Positions 1 to 8,783 of a stretch of 64,000 nt of DNA are shown here, piece after piece (the stretch's first letter is position 1; each line of letters begins with the position of its first letter). The translations under genes were made by a program, and so were the position numbers. The stretch is from the NCBI GenBank assembly GCA_016208495.1, contig JACQXX010000127.1:1-64000 (forward strand), in the 5' to 3' direction. The notes under the pieces were generated by a model. The model had not been told where the DNA came from. It saw only the letters and a program-made list of their open reading frames with translations, and did not search any database. This DNA comes from Acidobacteriota bacterium. Lineage in GTDB: Bacteria > Acidobacteriota > Blastocatellia > Chloracidobacteriales > Chloracidobacteriaceae.

Positions 1-319
1 CGCTCATCCGCGACTGCCCTCGCTTGAGTTCTCCTCAGTCTATTTGTCAAAGATCGATGGTCAACTTCTCTTCCAACCCCACCAACTTCTCAATAAACCC
101 GGTTGGATTTTTACAGATTGAGTTCTGCGACACGCTCTAATTATCTTGCGGGACAGCAATCGGAAAATCCTGTCGCCATTGCGGCTGCTCAATTTCGGGC
201 CGGCCATCCGGTGCTGTCGTGAGTGTTTCGATGTCAACTTTCGGCATAAATATCTAACCTTTTTCGAATGAAGAAATTGAGAATACTTTTTCACCTTGTC
301 CCGTGTCCTCGTGTCCACA
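1..319. other. Window edge without a recognisable gene
   Basis: No reading frame here has a ribosome binding site or a protein I recognise; the short open frames look like chance. The stretch may be the remains of a spacer or of a gene lying to the left of the window. Confidence 0.4.
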
Positions 320-473
320 TAAGTGCCAGGATAAGAAACCTCGTGTCCTTTCCGTTGGTATTGAATGACGCCCTTGTCGGGCTTGGGTCTCGTTGTGGGC
401 TGTGACCGTGGGCTTCGCACCACGGCTATTACACGACGACCCTGCGGGCCTGAAATCCTTATCCTGGCGCTTA
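320..473 (+). repeat. Palindromic dispersed element, copy 1
   Basis: Ends are a 16-bp inverted repeat with one mismatch: TAAGTGCCAGGATAAG at 320-335 and CTTATCCTGGCGCTTA at 458-473. The interior contains CCGTGGGCTTCGCACCACGG, itself partly palindromic. A degenerate copy lies on the other strand at about 9131-9262 and shares the order of internal blocks. It looks like a small non-autonomous mobile or REP-like element and carries no gene. Confidence 0.65.
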
Positions 474-492
474 TGCCCCCTTGTCCCCCCTG

Positions 493-540
493 TCACTTTG
501 TCACCTTGTCACTTTGTCACCTTGTCACTTTGTCACCTTG
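493..540 (+). repeat. Octamer tandem repeat
   Basis: Six octamers alternate TCACTTTG and TCACCTTG, making three 16-bp units, and end 17 bp from the stop codon of the ferredoxin gene. A looser version of the same pattern lies near 47220-47270, just past the stop of the TetR gene. Confidence 0.8.
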
Positions 541-557
541 TCCCCCTGTCATCTGTG

Positions 558-1199
558 TCAAATGCCAATCGCGTCCATCAGCATTTCAAGCGTGAAGCTC
601 TGATCAACCGGTTGTTCATTCATGGCGTCGGTCACATTCAGATGCTGGATTGGATTATCTTTGGGAAACAGCATGTTGACCTTGGTGGTAATCACCTGCT
701 GTCCAAACTGAAAGCGGTTATTGGAAACTGACCGCGGTCGAATCTGTTCGATTTCCTCACGTGTACCGAAAAACAGCGCCTGACTTGGGCATACGGTGGC
801 ACACATTGGCTTTTTCCCAACTGATGTCCGGTCGTAACACATATCGCACTTCATCATCAGTTCAAACTCGGTCTTCATTTTCGGGACGCCAAACGGACAG
901 GCCAGAACACAGTTGCTACAGGCAATACACCGGGGCTTGCGTGCGGTTTGAACCACGCCATCTTCGGTTACCTTGATCGCATCAGCCGGACAGACTTCAG
1001 CACAGGTCGGCGTGTTGCAGTGCATACACACGACCGGCGTGGTCTGAACCGAGATCGCCCGGTCAACATATTCGAGGTGGATCATCGGGTGTCCTTTGTG
1101 GGTATCGCATTCACCACACGCCTGGACGCACGATTGACATCCGATACAGCGATTCGGATCAATGAAAAATTCCATGTGTTCGGGCACTGGCATAGGCAA
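558..1199 (-). CDS. Four-cluster [4Fe-4S] ferredoxin subunit of a molybdoenzyme complex
   Basis: A 213-residue electron-transfer protein of the DmsB/NrfC/HycB type. Sixteen cysteines fall into four groups (18-21-24-28, 58-61-66-70, 91-94-97-101, 118-121-133-137), enough for four [4Fe-4S] clusters. There is no Tat signal or membrane segment, so it should sit in the cytoplasm and pass electrons between the membrane subunit and the molybdopterin subunit encoded upstream on the same strand. The start is supported by AAGGA seven bases before the ATG. It is the last gene of the nitrate/nitrite cluster. The exact physiological partner is inferred from gene order. Confidence 0.85.
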   Translation of the reverse strand: MPMPVPEHMEFFIDPNRCIGCQSCVQACGECDTHKGHPMIHLEYVDRAISVQTTPVVCMHCNTPTCAEVCPADAIKVTEDGVVQTARKPRCIACSNCVLACPFGVPKMKTEFELMMKCDMCYDRTSVGKKPMCATVCPSQALFFGTREEIEQIRPRSVSNNRFQFGQQVITTKVNMLFPKDNPIQHLNVTDAMNEQPVDQSFTLEMLMDAIGI

Positions 1200-1206
1200 T
1201 CCTTGG

Positions 1207-1300
1207 TTAGGGTTTAGGATTCAGAGGTTTAAACAAAAGGACATAAAGGGCGAACGGGACATAAAGGACAAAAATTCGAAGACCCGGAACCCGGAACCCT
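1207..1300. repeat. Heptamer-armed palindromic element (copy A)
   Basis: A left arm with TTAGGGTTTAGG and a right arm with CCCGGAACCCGGAACCCTAA flank a core with AAAGGACATAAAGG. The right end provides the stop codon of the molybdopterin subunit gene. The element fills the whole spacer between two genes expected to be cotranscribed. Confidence 0.7.
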
Positions 1301-3509
1301 AATCCCTGGCTTTAAACACTTTCACCGCACAGACCTTGTATTCCGGGATTTTAGAAATTGGATCCTGGGCGGAAATGGTGAGCTGGTTGGCGCTTTGCCG
1401 GCCAGCCCAGTGATAGGGAATAAACACCGTATCAGGCCGAATCGTGGTTACAACGTGGGCTTTGAGTGTGCAATTGCCACGACGTGATTCGACAGTGGTT
1501 AAATCACCATTGGCGATGCCCAGTTTTTCGGCCAGCCGGGGGTGCATTTCAACTCGTGGTTCCGGGTATTGATCAACCAGGGGGCCAATTCGTCGGGTTT
1601 GCGAGCCAGAAAGAAAATGACTGATTACCCGGCCCGTGGTCAGAATGATTGGATATTCGGTATCAACATCTTCGGTCGGCGGTGTGTACCCAGCGACGAC
1701 GAACCGGGCTTTCCCGTCTGGGAAGTAAAACGGCCCGGTACCTTTGGCAATCGGATTCCACGAGCCAGGTTCAAAAAGCCGTGGGGTTCCAGGGTGGTCA
1801 TCGCTCGGACAGGGCCAAAATACCCCGTGCTGACGCTCCACTTTTTCATAGGTAATGCCTGAATAATCCGCCACGCCGCCTTTGGAAGCAATTCTGAGTT
1901 CATCCAGCATTTCCTGTGGGCTGGCAAAGGTAAAGCCTTTTTCCGCTCCCATTTGGCGGGCAATATCCTGGATGATGCGCCAGTCCTGGCGGGCTTCGCC
2001 CGGTGGGTCAATCACCTTGTTGATTTTGATAACCCGGCCTTCAATTTGAGTGACGATCCCTTCATCTTCTTCATGGAGCGAACCAGGGAGCACGATATCA
2101 GCGTGATGCGCCGTTTCATTCAGGAAAAAGTCAATCGCCACATAAAATTCAAGTTTTTCGAGCGCTTTGGTGACAAATGCATTGTCTGGCAGAGAAACCT
2201 TGGGGTTGAAACAAAGTGACAGCAAGCCACGGATTTCACCCTTGTCAATTTTGCGAAAAATTTCATAGGCATCAACGCCAGCCTGGGGAAGGTCATCTGG
2301 TGAAACGTCCCAGACTTTGGCGATATAGGCGCGATGTTCGGGGTTGCTGATATCACGTCCGCCAGGAAGTTGATCGCATTTCTGGCCGTGCTCGCGTCCT
2401 CCCTGGCCATTGCCCTGGCCGGTAATGGTGGCATATCCACAGTTTTCGCGCCCGATTCGGCCTGAAGCCAGCACAATGTTGATGGCACCGAGGACGTTTT
2501 GAACACCGTGGCTGTGGTGCTCGATCCCACGGGCATGCATCAGAAAACTGGTTTTGGCGGTGCCCCACCATTCCGCTGCCTGACGAATTGATTTTTCGGC
2601 AATCCCGGTGACTTTAGCAGTGAATTTAGGCGTCCATTGTTTGACGTGTTCGGCAACGGCTTCGAACCCAACGGTTGAGTTTTGAATGAAATCGTGGTCA
2701 AGCCAGTCATTTTCAATCATTAAATGAAGAATGCCATTAAACAGCGCAATATCCCGACCAGGTTTGATTGGCAGGAACAGGTCGCAAGTTCGGGCAACCG
2801 GCGTGATCCGTGGGTCAACCACGATGATTTTGGCGCCGTGTTCGCGGGCCTGCCAGACGTAGTTGGTCGTGATGGGGGCGCATTCGGCCACGTTGGCACC
2901 ACTGATCCAGACCACATCGGTTTTCAACATATCGGACCACGGATTGGCGGCTCGATCAATCCCAAAAGCTTTTTTATTGCCTGCCCCGGCGCTGACCATA
3001 CAGAGCCGCCCGTTATAATCAATATTGGCGGTTTTGAGCGCGACACGAGCAAATTTTCCCATCAAGTAGGCTTTTTCAGTCGTCAGGCTGGCACCACTGA
3101 GCAGCGCAAAGGCGTCTCGACCGTGAACAGCCTGAATGCGCTTGATTTCGGTTGCCACCCGGTCAATCGCCTCGGCATATGGCATCGGGCTAAACCCCGA
3201 CGGATGTGATGGATCCCGTTTGAGCGCCGTCACTAACCGATCTGGATGTGCTCCCTGCAAATACCGCTTCACGCCCTTGGGGCATAACATCCCACGGTTG
3301 AAGGGAAAGTCTTCCCACGGTTCGAAGCCAATCACCTGATTGTCTTTCACTTTGAGCTGAATCCCACACTGCTGTCCGCAAAAACAACAGTGTGTTTTGA
3401 CCACTGAATCCGGTTCAATGCCGGTTTCCAGGCGATTTCCTGTACTCCGGGCCAGATGTGGACCAAATGATTCGGTAAGTTGTTCGAGCGTAACAGGGAG
3501 TTTAGCCAT
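1299..3509 (-). CDS. Molybdopterin oxidoreductase, assimilatory nitrate reductase (NasA/NarB)-like
   Basis: A 736-residue Mo-bisPGD enzyme, probably reducing nitrate to nitrite. It has an N-terminal [4Fe-4S] motif (Cys41, 44, 48, 76), a probable Mo ligand Cys169 in the [10 protein letters not shown] context, and the [20 protein letters not shown] block typical of assimilatory NasA/NarB and related formate dehydrogenases. The C-terminal molybdopterin-binding domain contains [17 protein letters not shown]. There is no twin-arginine signal, so it is predicted cytoplasmic, unlike NapA. Its company (ferredoxin subunit, cytochrome b-like membrane subunit, NrfHA) suggests a quinol-linked nitrate reductase feeding NrfA. 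Formate dehydrogenase or another oxidoreductase remains possible because substrate cannot be read from these motifs alone. Confidence 0.8.
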   Translation of the reverse strand: MAKLPVTLEQLTESFGPHLARSTGNRLETGIEPDSVVKTHCCFCGQQCGIQLKVKDNQVIGFEPWEDFPFNRGMLCPKGVKRYLQGAHPDRLVTALKRDPSHPSGFSPMPYAEAIDRVATEIKRIQAVHGRDAFALLSGASLTTEKAYLMGKFARVALKTANIDYNGRLCMVSAGAGNKKAFGIDRAANPWSDMLKTDVVWISGANVAECAPITTNYVWQAREHGAKIIVVDPRITPVARTCDLFLPIKPGRDIALFNGILHLMIENDWLDHDFIQNSTVGFEAVAEHVKQWTPKFTAKVTGIAEKSIRQAAEWWGTAKTSFLMHARGIEHHSHGVQNVLGAINIVLASGRIGRENCGYATITGQGNGQGGREHGQKCDQLPGGRDISNPEHRAYIAKVWDVSPDDLPQAGVDAYEIFRKIDKGEIRGLLSLCFNPKVSLPDNAFVTKALEKLEFYVAIDFFLNETAHHADIVLPGSLHEEDEGIVTQIEGRVIKINKVIDPPGEARQDWRIIQDIARQMGAEKGFTFASPQEMLDELRIASKGGVADYSGITYEKVERQHGVFWPCPSDDHPGTPRLFEPGSWNPIAKGTGPFYFPDGKARFVVAGYTPPTEDVDTEYPIILTTGRVISHFLSGSQTRRIGPLVDQYPEPRVEMHPRLAEKLGIANGDLTTVESRRGNCTLKAHVVTTIRPDTVFIPYHWAGRQSANQLTISAQDPISKIPEYKVCAVKVFKARD

Positions 3510-3518
3510 AAGTCTTCT

Positions 3519-3584
3519 GTAATATCAGTTTGTAGTCAGTAGTCAGTAGCCAGTAGTTCACTAAGTTTATTTGACTGAATCACT
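3519..3584 (-). repeat. GACTACT repeat, degenerate copy of an ATACCA-ended element
   Basis: Carries ATATCAGTTTGTAGTCAG, then repeats of AGTCAGT, then TAGTTCACTAAGTTTATTTG. The same blocks occur at 9418-9531 and 40633-40734 on the other strand and at 27777-27882 on this strand. The outer end is eroded. Confidence 0.6.
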
Positions 3585-3609
3585 AAAACCAGGGCTCAGC
3601 CCTGGTTTT
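3585..3609. terminator. Hairpin over the stop codon of the cytochrome b-like gene
   Basis: Twelve-base perfect arms AAAACCAGGGCT and AGCCCTGGTTTT are separated by one base. The stop codon at 3596-3598 lies inside the stem, so the last residues of the protein are encoded by it. Short A and T tracts flank it on both strands; it may attenuate read-through into the molybdopterin subunit gene. Confidence 0.5.
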
Positions 3610-4633
3610 TCCAGACCTGCCCTTGCGCAATGGCCAGCATTCGTCTTCGGCAGGCCGGGCAAATCCATTGATAATGCTCAACTTCCGAGTCAATTTCGTA
3701 CGTGAACCCCAGTTGCTGCTGAACCTGGATTAAATCCTGGACATGCATTTTTGAGGCGAAGGCTTCACCGCACCGACGACATTGCGCCTGTTCTTCAAGC
3801 TGGCCGATTTCTTTGTAAAAGCTGACCCCAAGCTGGGCCGGGCGTTGAAAAATGTGGAAAAATTTACCAAACGGAAGCCAAAGCAAGGTGAAAATAACGG
3901 TGATGGCATGCAGTATCGCCAAAAATTCATAGCCATAGCCTTTCATCCACGAATAACTGGCGGTCAGCATCAATCCTGTGACGCTGACTGAAAACAAAAG
4001 GATCAGCGGCAGAAAATCTTCACCAAATTGCTGGATGGCCGCCGCGCCGTGGTCACGCATCCGGCGGCGCATGGCGAGCATGACGCCTAAAATCACGGCA
4101 AACGAGGCCCACACCAATCCGTGAAAGATCAGGAAACCAAACAAGGAATGGACTGGAAAGGAAAAGGTCGGGAAGCCGAAAACAAAGGTTCGATACCATT
4201 CCAGGTTTTCAGGGACGGTTTCAAAATGAATCCACCCAAAAACAAGGGGGAAGGTGATGGCGATTGCCAGCACACATCCCCACATAATGAACCAGTGCGC
4301 ACCCCAGCGCGCTTTGCCTCGACGAAAAATAAATTGATTGAATGCAAAATCAGAACTGACCTTTTTCACCCAGTGGATGGCATTGTGAATCAGATACTGA
4401 GGGCGAAAAAACACCTGCCAGCCGCGTTTCCAATACATGGCGGTCGGCGGGCGTTGCAGCCACATCGAATACCGGTAGGTCAACCCGAAGGTCGCAAACA
4501 GAACGGCAAACGTGTAGCCAACCAGCGCGGCATCAAAATGGGTCAGGTTCCGCGAACCAACCACAATCATCCCTGTCAACAACAGTGTGACGACAACTCC
4601 CCAGGCAATGGCTTTCAGTTTTTCAGGTTTCAT
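3596..4633 (-). CDS. Cytochrome b-like membrane subunit with C-terminal zinc ribbon
   Basis: A 345-residue integral membrane protein with about six predicted helices (roughly 8-27, 33-53, 112-135, 161-187, 207-227, 236-256) and scattered helix histidines (His113, His162, His171, His242) able to bind haem, as in NarI-type quinol oxidising subunits. After the last helix comes a soluble tail with CxxC pairs at 285-288 and 325-328, resembling a zinc ribbon, which is unusual for this kind of subunit. It lies between nrfA and the molybdopterin subunit on the same strand and probably anchors the cytoplasmic oxidoreductase and connects it to the quinone pool. Family assignment is by topology and context, not by a recognised signature. 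Confidence 0.65.
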   Translation of the reverse strand: MKPEKLKAIAWGVVVTLLLTGMIVVGSRNLTHFDAALVGYTFAVLFATFGLTYRYSMWLQRPPTAMYWKRGWQVFFRPQYLIHNAIHWVKKVSSDFAFNQFIFRRGKARWGAHWFIMWGCVLAIAITFPLVFGWIHFETVPENLEWYRTFVFGFPTFSFPVHSLFGFLIFHGLVWASFAVILGVMLAMRRRMRDHGAAAIQQFGEDFLPLILLFSVSVTGLMLTASYSWMKGYGYEFLAILHAITVIFTLLWLPFGKFFHIFQRPAQLGVSFYKEIGQLEEQAQCRRCGEAFASKMHVQDLIQVQQQLGFTYEIDSEVEHYQWICPACRRRMLAIAQGQVWKNQG

Positions 4634-4640
4634 ACTGATT

Positions 4641-4828
4641 TAGGGTTCAGGGTTCAGGGTTCGGGGTTCAGGGTTCGGGGTTCGGGGTTCGGGGTTCGGG
4701 GTTCGGGGTTCGGGGTTCGGGGTTCGTTCGGGGTTCTTCGAATTGAGTATCTTTTCGTGATCGTTGTTCTTTTGCTTGTTTCCCCGAAACCCAGTTTTCA
4801 AACCCTGAACCCTGAACCCTGAACCCTA
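4641..4828. repeat. Heptamer-armed palindromic element (copy B)
   Basis: Begins TAGGGTTCAGGGTTCAGGG, continues as about ten GGGTTCG heptamers, then a core of roughly 65 bases, and ends with CCCTGAACCCTGAACCCTA. The two ends are inverted copies of one another. The terminal CTA is the complement of the nrfA stop codon. The G-rich strand has many G3-4 tracts with 3-4 base loops and could form a G-quadruplex. Confidence 0.85.
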
Positions 4829-6283
4829 TTTCGTTGCTTGTGCCGTTTGGGTTGTTGGCGGTGTTGGCGGTGTCAGTGCTTTCGGATCGCGGACGGCCAA
4901 CTGTCCTTTGCGCAAGAAATTAATGGATTCGCCCAAAATCCGGGCGGCTTCCTGTGGGGCGTGGAATCCGGTCGAGTTTTCAGCTTCGACAAAATCCAGG
5001 TAGAACTGTCCCCGGCGTTGGAAATCCTGAGCCAGGGCCAGATCGGCATCAGTCTTGCCAGCAGCTTTGGCCGCTTTGATGTCGTTAATGAGATCCATTA
5101 AGGCATCCATCGCCAGGTTTCTGAGTTGATAGGTTCGTTCCTGAATCGTCTCAACCCGAGCTTTTAATTCAGCTTCCGGCCATTTGTGACACGTCTGGCA
5201 GGCATTATTGATATTGAGCAATGGACTGCGGACGTGGTGGTCGCTGATTTTCATGGCGCCGACCCGTTTGTACGGCATATGGCAGTCAGCACAGGAAACA
5301 CCGGATCTGGCGTGAATGCCCTGATTCCACAATTCAAACTCTGGATGCTGGGCTTTCAAGGTCAGAGCGCCGGTATCGGCGTGCGTCCAGTCCTTAAATT
5401 TGGCTTCGTCATAATAGGCGAGAATATTTTCAACCTTGAGACCTTTGGCCCATGGATAGACCAGCCGTTTTTCCGGTCCTTTAAAGTAATACTCAACGTG
5501 GCATTGACCGCAGACAAAGGTTCGCATTTCCTGACGGGTGGCCATTTTGTTCACGTCATAGTTTTGAATTCCTTGTGACGCTTTGTAAGCAGCGATTCCT
5601 TCCATAAACCCTGGACGGGTGACGCGAAGCTGCATTGTTTGCGAATCGTGGCAGTCAATACAGGCAACCGGATGCTTAAATTCCTTCCGGGCTTCCGTGT
5701 AGGGCATCTGGTTCATGATCTCAAAGCCTTTGGTTAAATCTCCTTTGCCCAGCCGTTTGTAAGGAACATACACCGAGGCATGGCATTGAGCGCAGGTACC
5801 TGGTTGTTTCACAACTTGCTGGCGTTCGGTAAAGCTTTGATCATCAAGCATATAGGCGTGACCGCGTTCTTCGCGAAAGTCTTTGGAAAACGCATAACCA
5901 GCCCACATGGCTTTGAGTCGTGGATCTTCTTCGAGTTTTGACTGAGCGACAATCGAGCGCGGGTCAACCTGGGTGGGTGTTTTTGGAATGGCTTCGCTGC
6001 CCCCAAATCGCGTCCGTTCCTGGTCCACCGTCTTTTTATAATCGTCATATTGGAGCGGAAAATTCTTGCCCCAAATGGCTGGATCTTCGGTTTCGTCAGT
6101 GAGTGGAACCACGGTGAAAAACGGGTTTCTGGCTTCCTGCTTCCGCTCAAAGATGTTGACCAGCAGCGCCGTCAGCCCAATCGTGACCAGGGCGGTTACA
6201 ATAACTGTCCCCAGGATGAGCATGCCTCTGTTTTTTGAAAGAAGTGTTTTTGGCGTTTGTGGTGTGTGTGTGTGTTCAGCCAT
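4826..6283 (-). CDS. nrfA: Ammonia-forming cytochrome c nitrite reductase, catalytic subunit NrfA
   Basis: Reduces nitrite to ammonium with six electrons outside the cytoplasmic membrane. The 485-residue protein has an N-terminal membrane anchor or uncleaved signal (about 20-44) and five haem motifs: CAQCH (164-168), CIDCH (208-212), CGQCH (258-262), CADCH (331-335) and CQTCH (362-366). In classical NrfA the active-site haem is bound by CxxCK; here the first motif is CxxCH, the variant known in a subset of NrfA proteins. Length and motif order fit the family. The partner nrfH lies immediately upstream. The ATG has only a weak ribosome binding site because a repeat fills almost the entire spacer. 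Confidence 0.93.
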   Translation of the reverse strand: MAEHTHTPQTPKTLLSKNRGMLILGTVIVTALVTIGLTALLVNIFERKQEARNPFFTVVPLTDETEDPAIWGKNFPLQYDDYKKTVDQERTRFGGSEAIPKTPTQVDPRSIVAQSKLEEDPRLKAMWAGYAFSKDFREERGHAYMLDDQSFTERQQVVKQPGTCAQCHASVYVPYKRLGKGDLTKGFEIMNQMPYTEARKEFKHPVACIDCHDSQTMQLRVTRPGFMEGIAAYKASQGIQNYDVNKMATRQEMRTFVCGQCHVEYYFKGPEKRLVYPWAKGLKVENILAYYDEAKFKDWTHADTGALTLKAQHPEFELWNQGIHARSGVSCADCHMPYKRVGAMKISDHHVRSPLLNINNACQTCHKWPEAELKARVETIQERTYQLRNLAMDALMDLINDIKAAKAAGKTDADLALAQDFQRRGQFYLDFVEAENSTGFHAPQEAARILGESINFLRKGQLAVRDPKALTPPTPPTTQTAQATK

Positions 6284-6291
6284 ATGTTTAC

Positions 6292-6413
6292 TCAGGGTTC
6301 AGGGTTTGGGGTTCAGGGTTCGGGGTTCAGGGTTCAGGGTTTTTGAATTTTTGTCCTTTTCGTCTCTTTCGTCCTTTATGTCCTTTTTGATTTTGCTTTC
6401 CCGGAACCCGAAG
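6292..6413. repeat. Heptamer-armed palindromic element (copy C)
   Basis: Starts with TCAGGGTTCAGGGTTTGGGG and further heptamers, has a core containing TTGTCCTTTTCGTC and TCCTTTATGTCC, and ends in CCCGGAACCCGAAG directly against the nrfH stop codon. It separates nrfH from nrfA, leaving only eight bases before the nrfA start. Confidence 0.8.
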
Positions 6414-6887
6414 TCAGTGCAGGTGTCCGACGTTGCGATGACACTGCAGGCAATCTAATTGATTTTGTGGAAGTCCGTGCGGCTCAATTGCTTCCACAAT
6501 GCTGGTGTGGCATTTTCGGCAGGCATTTTCGGTAATTTCACGGTTATGCGGCTTAATTTGAATCGGTTCGTGAAACCAACCGGTGGTAAAGCCAAATGAA
6601 TGCCAGAATCCATTTGACGCTTTGTTGGCATATTTGGCCACAAAACCGGATGGAGTGTGACAATCATTGCAGGTCGCGGCGTTGCGATGGCTGGATTTCA
6701 CCCAGCCGTCAAACTGTTCCTGCATGATATGACAGTTGGCACAGGCGTTCGGATCGTTGGTCAAATAGGAATAGCCCTTGGCGTAAATAAAAGTATAAGA
6801 GCCGAGCCCTGTCGCCAGTCCAAGAATGACGCTGATCACAATCAGCTTGGTTTTGGTGAGCCTGGTTAGTCGGGTCGTGAATTTCAT
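6414..6887 (-). CDS. nrfH: NrfH, tetrahaem quinol dehydrogenase subunit
   Basis: The NapC/NirT-family membrane partner that takes electrons from menaquinol and hands them to NrfA. One N-terminal helix (about 15-38) is followed by four haem motifs, CANCH, CNDCH, CRKCH and CLQCH, at residues 49-53, 73-77, 123-127 and 146-150 counted from the ATG at 6887. The 157-residue length is typical. AGGTG five bases before this ATG favours it over the in-frame GTG at 6893. It is the first gene of the cluster, so the cluster promoter should lie in 6890-7300. Confidence 0.92.
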   Translation of the reverse strand: MKFTTRLTRLTKTKLIVISVILGLATGLGSYTFIYAKGYSYLTNDPNACANCHIMQEQFDGWVKSSHRNAATCNDCHTPSGFVAKYANKASNGFWHSFGFTTGWFHEPIQIKPHNREITENACRKCHTSIVEAIEPHGLPQNQLDCLQCHRNVGHLH

Positions 6888-6893
6888 AAGCAC

Positions 6894-7405
6894 CTATCTG
6901 TACCAATGTGGTTTTCCGTTTTCGGTTAAGATGGGATCACTTCCAGGTCACTGTCTCAATTTCGAGGTCAGTCAACGGATTGAATGCTTTGGGGGTATAT
7001 GCTACGGACTGAAGATGAGAATTCGCATACCGTTTTTCCTTTGCCTGGAGATTTTTTACAGAGCTTGCTGGGAATTGATTTTCCTGTCTGCAATCACTGT
7101 TCCAAAGCTGATTTTTCCCCAAAACAGGCTTTAAAGTTGCTTGCTGGATGCAACTTTAAGGAAGAATTCAGGAAAAATTCCCAGCCCGTCAAGGGTAGTG
7201 TGGATTTATTCGCGCCCAAAAGCTGAAAACTGCTCACTGCTGGAACTCAGATTTTCAAAGCAGGAAATCACATCGGCCTGATCAACTCTTTCCGCTTCAA
7301 AAGGGGAGTCTATAAACACTTGAGCCCCAGGGCTGTGACATAAGTCATTTTCCCTGGGGCTTTGCAGGATGGAGAAAAGGGGACATTTATCTTTTGGACA
7401 GAACT
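6894..7405. other. Intergenic region upstream of nrfH
   Basis: No gene recognised. It should contain the nrfH promoter, but no convincing -35/-10 pair or regulator site was identified. The only clear structure is the hairpin at 7323-7361. Confidence 0.5.
7323..7361 (-). terminator. Hairpin downstream of the FG-GAP gene
   Basis: Perfect 10-bp arms AGCCCCAGGG and CCCTGGGGCT are separated by 19 bases, 45 bases past the stop codon at 7406. There is no clear U tract, so it may be a factor-dependent terminator, an mRNA 3' stabiliser or a repeat remnant. Confidence 0.4.
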
Positions 7406-8629
7406 CTACACATTCAACACCACTGTGACTTGCTGTGGCTGGCGGTTGAAAACAATCAAATCCGTCTGATGGTTGCCATCAATATTTCCCGTCACGACCT
7501 GGAGCGGATTGTTTCCAGCCGTCAGTTTGAGTTTCTGCTGGAGTGGTTTTGACGCACTCCCAAACAAAATCACAATTTTCGAAGCGCGATTTCCAAACGG
7601 AGACACCACCACATCCGTGATTCCATCTCCGTTAAAATCTCCTGAATTTACATACAGTTGGCCACTTTGTACTTTTTTTCCCGAGAGGACAGTTTGGGCT
7701 TCGGCAAACGACCCATTTCCAGTCCCAGCCAGGAACATCACGCCGTTGGTTGTCCCAACGACCAGGTCCGGTATTCCATCCTGATTAAAATTTCCGGCAG
7801 CGATGGTCGCGGGTGAGTTTCCGATGTTTTCAATGGTTGTCTGGTCAAAAACAAGGGTTCTGGCTGCCGGTTGAATCGTGGTGTTGATGAGCAAGGAAAC
7901 ATCATTGGATCCGGCATTGGCGGTGGCAATGTCTGGATGCTGGTCGCCGTTGATGTCGGCAATGACCAGCGAACGTGACCCGCGTCCAACTGCAATCCGT
8001 TGGGGGTTCTGAAATCCACCATCTCCGTTTCCCAGGAGAATCGCAACGTTGCTGCCGGCCCCAAACCCAGCTTCAAGCACAACCAGATCCAGTTTTTGGT
8101 CCTGGTTGAAATCTGCAGTTCCCAACCCAACTGGAAAACTGTCGAGTTCCACGCCATTGAGAAATGGAAATATCCCCTCACCGTTACTGGCGTGGATTGC
8201 CAGAAACAGGGTCGTGGTATAGGTCACGGCATAATCGTCTTTCCCATCCCCGGTAAAATCCCCAATCGCCAGCGACGTGGCATCGGCCATGGTCCGAAAC
8301 TCGCTTTCAAGCACAAACCCGCCTTTGCCATCACCAAACCTCACTGACCAAAAATCAACCTGATGGCCATCATCGGCGCCGCTTCCAACCAGAAGCACAT
8401 CCGGGTGATGATCGCCGTTAAAGTCTCCGACGCCGGCCAGACTCGGTAACCCCTGGACGCCGATGGCAATCCGGGTGGCTTTGTCATCGGCATCGGTCAG
8501 GAGGAAATATCCATTGATTGGGTTGAAACATAAAACCACCGTCACCATCAAAAAAACCACGACGGCCAGCTTCCACCGGAAAAAACGCGTACGCTGGATA
8601 GATTTGGAAAATTCATGGACTGAAATCAT
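7406..8629 (-). CDS. FG-GAP/VCBS repeat beta-propeller protein
   Basis: A 407-residue exported or membrane-anchored protein. A hydrophobic segment at about 20-38 follows a basic start and acts as a signal or anchor. The rest is a series of about seven FG-GAP/VCBS blades with calcium-loop motifs such as DFNGDHHPD, DFTGDGKDD, DINGDQHPD, NFNQDGIPD and DFNGDGITD. Such propellers are common on the surface of Acidobacteriota and bind ligands or partners; no catalytic motif is visible, so its function is unknown. It is a single gene, divergent from the DinB gene across a repeat-filled spacer. Confidence 0.85.
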   Translation of the reverse strand: MISVHEFSKSIQRTRFFRWKLAVVVFLMVTVVLCFNPINGYFLLTDADDKATRIAIGVQGLPSLAGVGDFNGDHHPDVLLVGSGADDGHQVDFWSVRFGDGKGGFVLESEFRTMADATSLAIGDFTGDGKDDYAVTYTTTLFLAIHASNGEGIFPFLNGVELDSFPVGLGTADFNQDQKLDLVVLEAGFGAGSNVAILLGNGDGGFQNPQRIAVGRGSRSLVIADINGDQHPDIATANAGSNDVSLLINTTIQPAARTLVFDQTTIENIGNSPATIAAGNFNQDGIPDLVVGTTNGVMFLAGTGNGSFAEAQTVLSGKKVQSGQLYVNSGDFNGDGITDVVVSPFGNRASKIVILFGSASKPLQQKLKLTAGNNPLQVVTGNIDGNHQTDLIVFNRQPQQVTVVLNV

Positions 8630-8783
8630 GGTGCTCTCTTCCTTGCTTCTTTTGGTTCTGGCGGTTTCCGGTGATCGAGGAGGGTGTCATCCTATCTGAT
8701 TTCAACGCGGGAGTTGTTAGGGCAAAGCAAAAAGAACGTTAAGAATGTTAAATGTCAAATTAGTCAGTCGTCAGTCGTCAGTA

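Noticed and set aside
61-423. Minus-strand frame of 120 codons at the left edge
   Set aside because: Basic, low-complexity product crossing the palindromic element, no start signal and no family resemblance.
4121-4822. Plus-strand frame of 233 codons opposite the cytochrome b-like gene
   Set aside because: Antisense to a well-supported membrane protein; its end is heptamer repeat (GSGFGVRGSG).
4641-4828. Telomere-like function of the GGGTTCA/GGGTTCG heptamers
   Set aside because: The repeats are internal, occur in many spacers and are paired with inverted arms; nothing suggests a linear chromosome end.
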